From assembly GCA_022797215.1 (NCBI GenBank), contig JAAWKD010000019.1, forward strand, positions 1-47,576: a DNA stretch of 47,576 nt, read 5' to 3'. Numbering within the stretch: position 1 is the stretch's first letter; each line of letters starts with the position of its first letter. The notes beneath the pieces were generated by a model. The model ran no database searches and was not told where the DNA came from. It saw only the letters and a program-made list of their open reading frames with translations. The position numbers were made by a program, and so were the translations under genes. This DNA is from Clostridia bacterium (GTDB taxonomy: Bacteria; Bacillota; Clostridia; TANB77; CAG-508). Positions 45,440 through 47,576 of the stretch are shown piece after piece.

Positions 45440-46093
45440 ATGAATAAAAAAGTATTTTATGCTATTTTAATATGTATCATGATTGCAGGGGCAATTGTGA
45501 TTGCCACAATGGGTTTAAAAGCAGACATTATTTATAGTAAAAATGTAAGATTAGATATGTATTTAGGAAAAGAATATAATAAGCAAGATATAGAACAAAT
45601 TGCAAAAGAGGTATTTGGCAATGAAAGAATGTTAGTACAACAGGTAGAATTCTATGGAGATATGTTTTCTATAACTGTTCCACAAGAGGTAGAAGACTTA
45701 GACACAAAGGTAGAACAACTAGTAAGTAAAGTAAATGAAAAATTTGGTCTAGAACTAAAAAAAGAAAATATTACTAAAGTATATCAACCTAAAATTAAAT
45801 TATCTAGCGTTTTAATGCCTTATTTACTACCAATGGCAATTAGTATGGTAATTATTTTAATCTATGTGATGATTCGTTTTAGAAAAATTGGAGTTTGGAA
45901 AACATTAAGTGCATATATATTAACAGCATTAGCGAGTGAACTAATATACTTAAGCATTTTAGCAATTTGCAGAATACCAATTAATCGATTAGTAACGCCA
46001 ATAGGTTTAGCTATTTATGCAATTGTTATTACAATAGTAACTGCAAAACGAGAAAAACAATTAACAGCTTATCATGAAGAAACAAAAGCGTAA
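45440..46093 (+). CDS. secF: SecF-like translocase subunit (short, divergent)
   Basis: 217 residues, shorter than the usual about 290-300. One N-terminal helix, a 100-residue extracytoplasmic domain (FYGDMFSITVPQEVEDLDTK), and four C-terminal helices; the last part of a normal SecF is missing. Assigned mainly by position after the SecD-like gene and by similar topology, with weak sequence resemblance. AGAGG before ATG. Confidence 0.7.
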   Translation: MNKKVFYAILICIMIAGAIVIATMGLKADIIYSKNVRLDMYLGKEYNKQDIEQIAKEVFGNERMLVQQVEFYGDMFSITVPQEVEDLDTKVEQLVSKVNEKFGLELKKENITKVYQPKIKLSSVLMPYLLPMAISMVIILIYVMIRFRKIGVWKTLSAYILTALASELIYLSILAICRIPINRLVTPIGLAIYAIVITIVTAKREKQLTAYHEETKA

Positions 46094-46157
46094 TGACAAA
46101 AGTGATACGATCAGCATGTGTAATTTCCTAGAATATAAAAAAATAAACAAAAAATCG

Positions 46158-46199
46158 ACAATACTCATATAATAATATGGGTGTTGTTTTTATTTTTTT
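46158..46199 (+). terminator. Terminator after secDF
   Basis: 13-bp stem ACAATACTCATAT/ATATGGGTGTTGT with two G-T pairs, 4-nt loop, then a T-rich tail. Confidence 0.85.
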
Positions 46200-46248
46200 A
46201 TGAATAAAAAATAATACTTTGAAAATAATAAGGAAGGAAAACGAAAAA

Positions 46249-46584
46249 ATGTTAGGAAGGATAAAAAGAATTTTTTATAGAAGTATGGATAATAAAGAAA
46301 TAGACTATTGCCAAGCAAAGAGTATGATAGCAAAAGCCCCCAATATTATTTTATTAGATGTAAGAAGCAAACAAGAATATGAAGAAGGACATCTTTCTGG
46401 CAGTGTTCCACTTTGTTTATATGATATTTGTAAACAAGCAGATCAGGTGATTCCTGATAAAGGGCAAACAATTATTACTTATTGCTCTTCTGGGAGTAGA
46501 AGTAAAGAAGCACAAGAAATGTTAGAAAATATGGGGTATGAGAATGTGTACAATTTAAAAGGTGGGTTAGATAATATAGGATAA
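46249..46584 (+). CDS. Rhodanese-like sulfurtransferase
   Basis: 111 residues. LLDVRSKQEYEEGHLSGSVPL and the catalytic loop YCSSGSRSKEA (Cys near residue 80) followed by NVYNLKGGL define a single rhodanese domain. It carries persulfide on the active-site Cys. Start at ATG 46249 with AAGGAAGG; a TTG at 46219 lacks a site. Confidence 0.9.
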   Translation: MLGRIKRIFYRSMDNKEIDYCQAKSMIAKAPNIILLDVRSKQEYEEGHLSGSVPLCLYDICKQADQVIPDKGQTIITYCSSGSRSKEAQEMLENMGYENVYNLKGGLDNIG

Positions 46585-46675
46585 GTTACCATTTTTGCTC
46601 ACTTAGAATAAAATATGTATAGCTAAACAGTTTTTAGTAGATAATACTACATATTAGAAAGGAGAGGCTATTTGG

Positions 46676-47533
46676 GTGATGAAAACATTTTGTATCAAAA
46701 CGAACAATGAAGATATTTTAAATTATCTACTAAATAGAACAAAAGAAATAGATTTTGAAGATTTGATTTATTCTAAAAATCAGTTTAAAATTTACCAAAA
46801 TGTGATTATTCACTACCAAGGCAAAGAAGAAGACGGATTCTTCTACTTTTTAAGTGAGCTAATAACAGAAGTTATTTTAAATTTTTATGAAGAAAAACTA
46901 ATTCATCAAATTCTAGGATATAATTATTTCTATTTTGACGATTATGAGAGATTGCAAATATGTGATAATTGTATGGAAGGAATAGAAAATGAAGAAGTAA
47001 AACGAGCGAAAACTAGGAAACAATTAATACAAACAGCAATATTCATCTATGTACAAGAACATAGAACAATGATATTAGATGGTTTTGTTAATTTTCGATT
47101 AAAAGAATATATGAGTTATTTAGATGAAGTGATAGATACTGCAGTAAACCAGTTTATTATAGAAAAAGAGTATCATGAATTTATTAATTTATTGAAAATT
47201 TATATTGACTCAAAAGCACCAGAAAATGAATTACTACATCTTATCTATATTAATGGAGAATCGATTTTATTAGATGAGGATAAAAATATAGTATCAGTTT
47301 CAGAGAATATTTTAAATAGCAAATATTTATCAGATATTTCATTTTCTTCTAATGATTTTGCATTAAACACACTATTAACTTTATTACCCGCCAAAATAGA
47401 GATTCATTTAATTGGCTTAGAAGATGAATTTATTAGCACTATTAAGCAAATTTTTGAAGGCAGAGTGTCTGTTTGTAAAGATTGCAATATCTGTAGAACA
47501 TATCGATTATTAAATCATGCTAAAATTGAATAA
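46676..47533 (+). CDS. ytxC: YtxC-like putative sporulation protein
   Basis: 285 residues, complete. The pattern of a helical N-terminal half with FYFLSELITEVILNFYEEKLI, then GFVNFRLKEYMSYLDEVID and the C-terminal CKDCNICRTYRLLNHA fits the YtxC family of Firmicutes. The family is linked to sporulation in name but has no known biochemical activity. GTG 46676 and ATG 46679 are equally possible starts behind AAAGGAGAGG. No CGG codon in frame. Confidence 0.75.
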   Translation: MMKTFCIKTNNEDILNYLLNRTKEIDFEDLIYSKNQFKIYQNVIIHYQGKEEDGFFYFLSELITEVILNFYEEKLIHQILGYNYFYFDDYERLQICDNCMEGIENEEVKRAKTRKQLIQTAIFIYVQEHRTMILDGFVNFRLKEYMSYLDEVIDTAVNQFIIEKEYHEFINLLKIYIDSKAPENELLHLIYINGESILLDEDKNIVSVSENILNSKYLSDISFSSNDFALNTLLTLLPAKIEIHLIGLEDEFISTIKQIFEGRVSVCKDCNICRTYRLLNHAKIE

Positions 47534-47542
47534 ATGGAAAAT

Positions 47543-47576
47543 GGGACGGTTCTCTCTTCCAACTTTTAAAAGTTGG
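47543..47576. repeat. Possible REP-like element cut by the window edge
   Basis: GGGACGGTTCTCTC followed by CCAACTTTTAAAAGTTGG, a perfect 9-bp palindrome at the very end. Resembles the GGGACGT family only in its first bases. Confidence 0.35.

Overview
This is an AT-rich window (GC roughly 30% by eye) from a low-GC Firmicute, most likely an uncultured gut-type member of the Clostridia. The basis is the gene set (SpoVG with a sigma-H type promoter, a SpoIVB-like protease, a YtxC-like protein, a T-box before ileS, a TIGR04086-like membrane protein next to a SecD/SecF pair), AGGAGG ribosome sites and TATAAT promoters. No tRNA, rRNA, CRISPR array or complete insertion sequence is visible.

Layout. 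1-1.7 kb: end of a formylglycine-enzyme-like surface protein and a HAD phosphatase. 2-3.2 kb: truA and a small membrane protein. 3.3-15.1 kb: a long operon for a Tad/Flp-like pilus or secretion machine (CpaB-like, two ParA/CpaE-like proteins without a P-loop, CpaF ATPase, a fused TadB/TadC-like platform, and a series of small one-helix proteins, four of them starting MENAS), followed by SpoIVB-like and transglutaminase-like proteins to 17.6 kb. 17.6-22.1 kb: murC, spoVG, lysS. 22.8-28 kb: HD hydrolase, MATE-like transporter, kinase-like protein, site-2 protease, tsaD, phosphoesterase. 28.4-31.9 kb: tig, clpP, clpX. 32.5-38 kb: T-box, ileS, a secreted metallopeptidase, queA. 38.9-47.5 kb: kinase-like protein, tgt, a WG-repeat protein, TIGR04086-like, HD, SecD/SecF, rhodanese, ytxC-like.

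The main discovery is a recoding pattern. Five complete genes and one partial gene look frameshifted (cpaF twice, the TadB/TadC fusion, a TadE/F-like 550-residue protein, a secreted metallopeptidase, tgt, and the FGE-like gene twice). In all eight places the break is an in-frame CGG codon followed by A (seven times) or T (once). Dropping the C, so that CGGN is read as the glycine codon GGN, restores the expected product each time, including the Walker A glycine of CpaF and the zinc site of Tgt. I found no in-frame CGG read as arginine in any other AT-rich gene here, although about 40 out-of-frame CGG triplets occur inside those genes. The simplest reading is that CGG is not an ordinary arginine codon in this organism and causes a +1 shift (or CGGN is read as a four-base codon).

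Five short or medium orphan genes (near 19.7-20.1, 20.2-20.4, 22.2-22.6, 28.1 and 38.1-38.8 kb) have visibly more GC-rich codons, and most have their own promoter and hairpin terminator. Three of them carry four in-frame CGG codons that are not compensated. They are either recently acquired or decoded differently, and they are the main evidence against a strict rule. Dispersed palindromic REP-like elements with a GGGACGT core lie between several genes.
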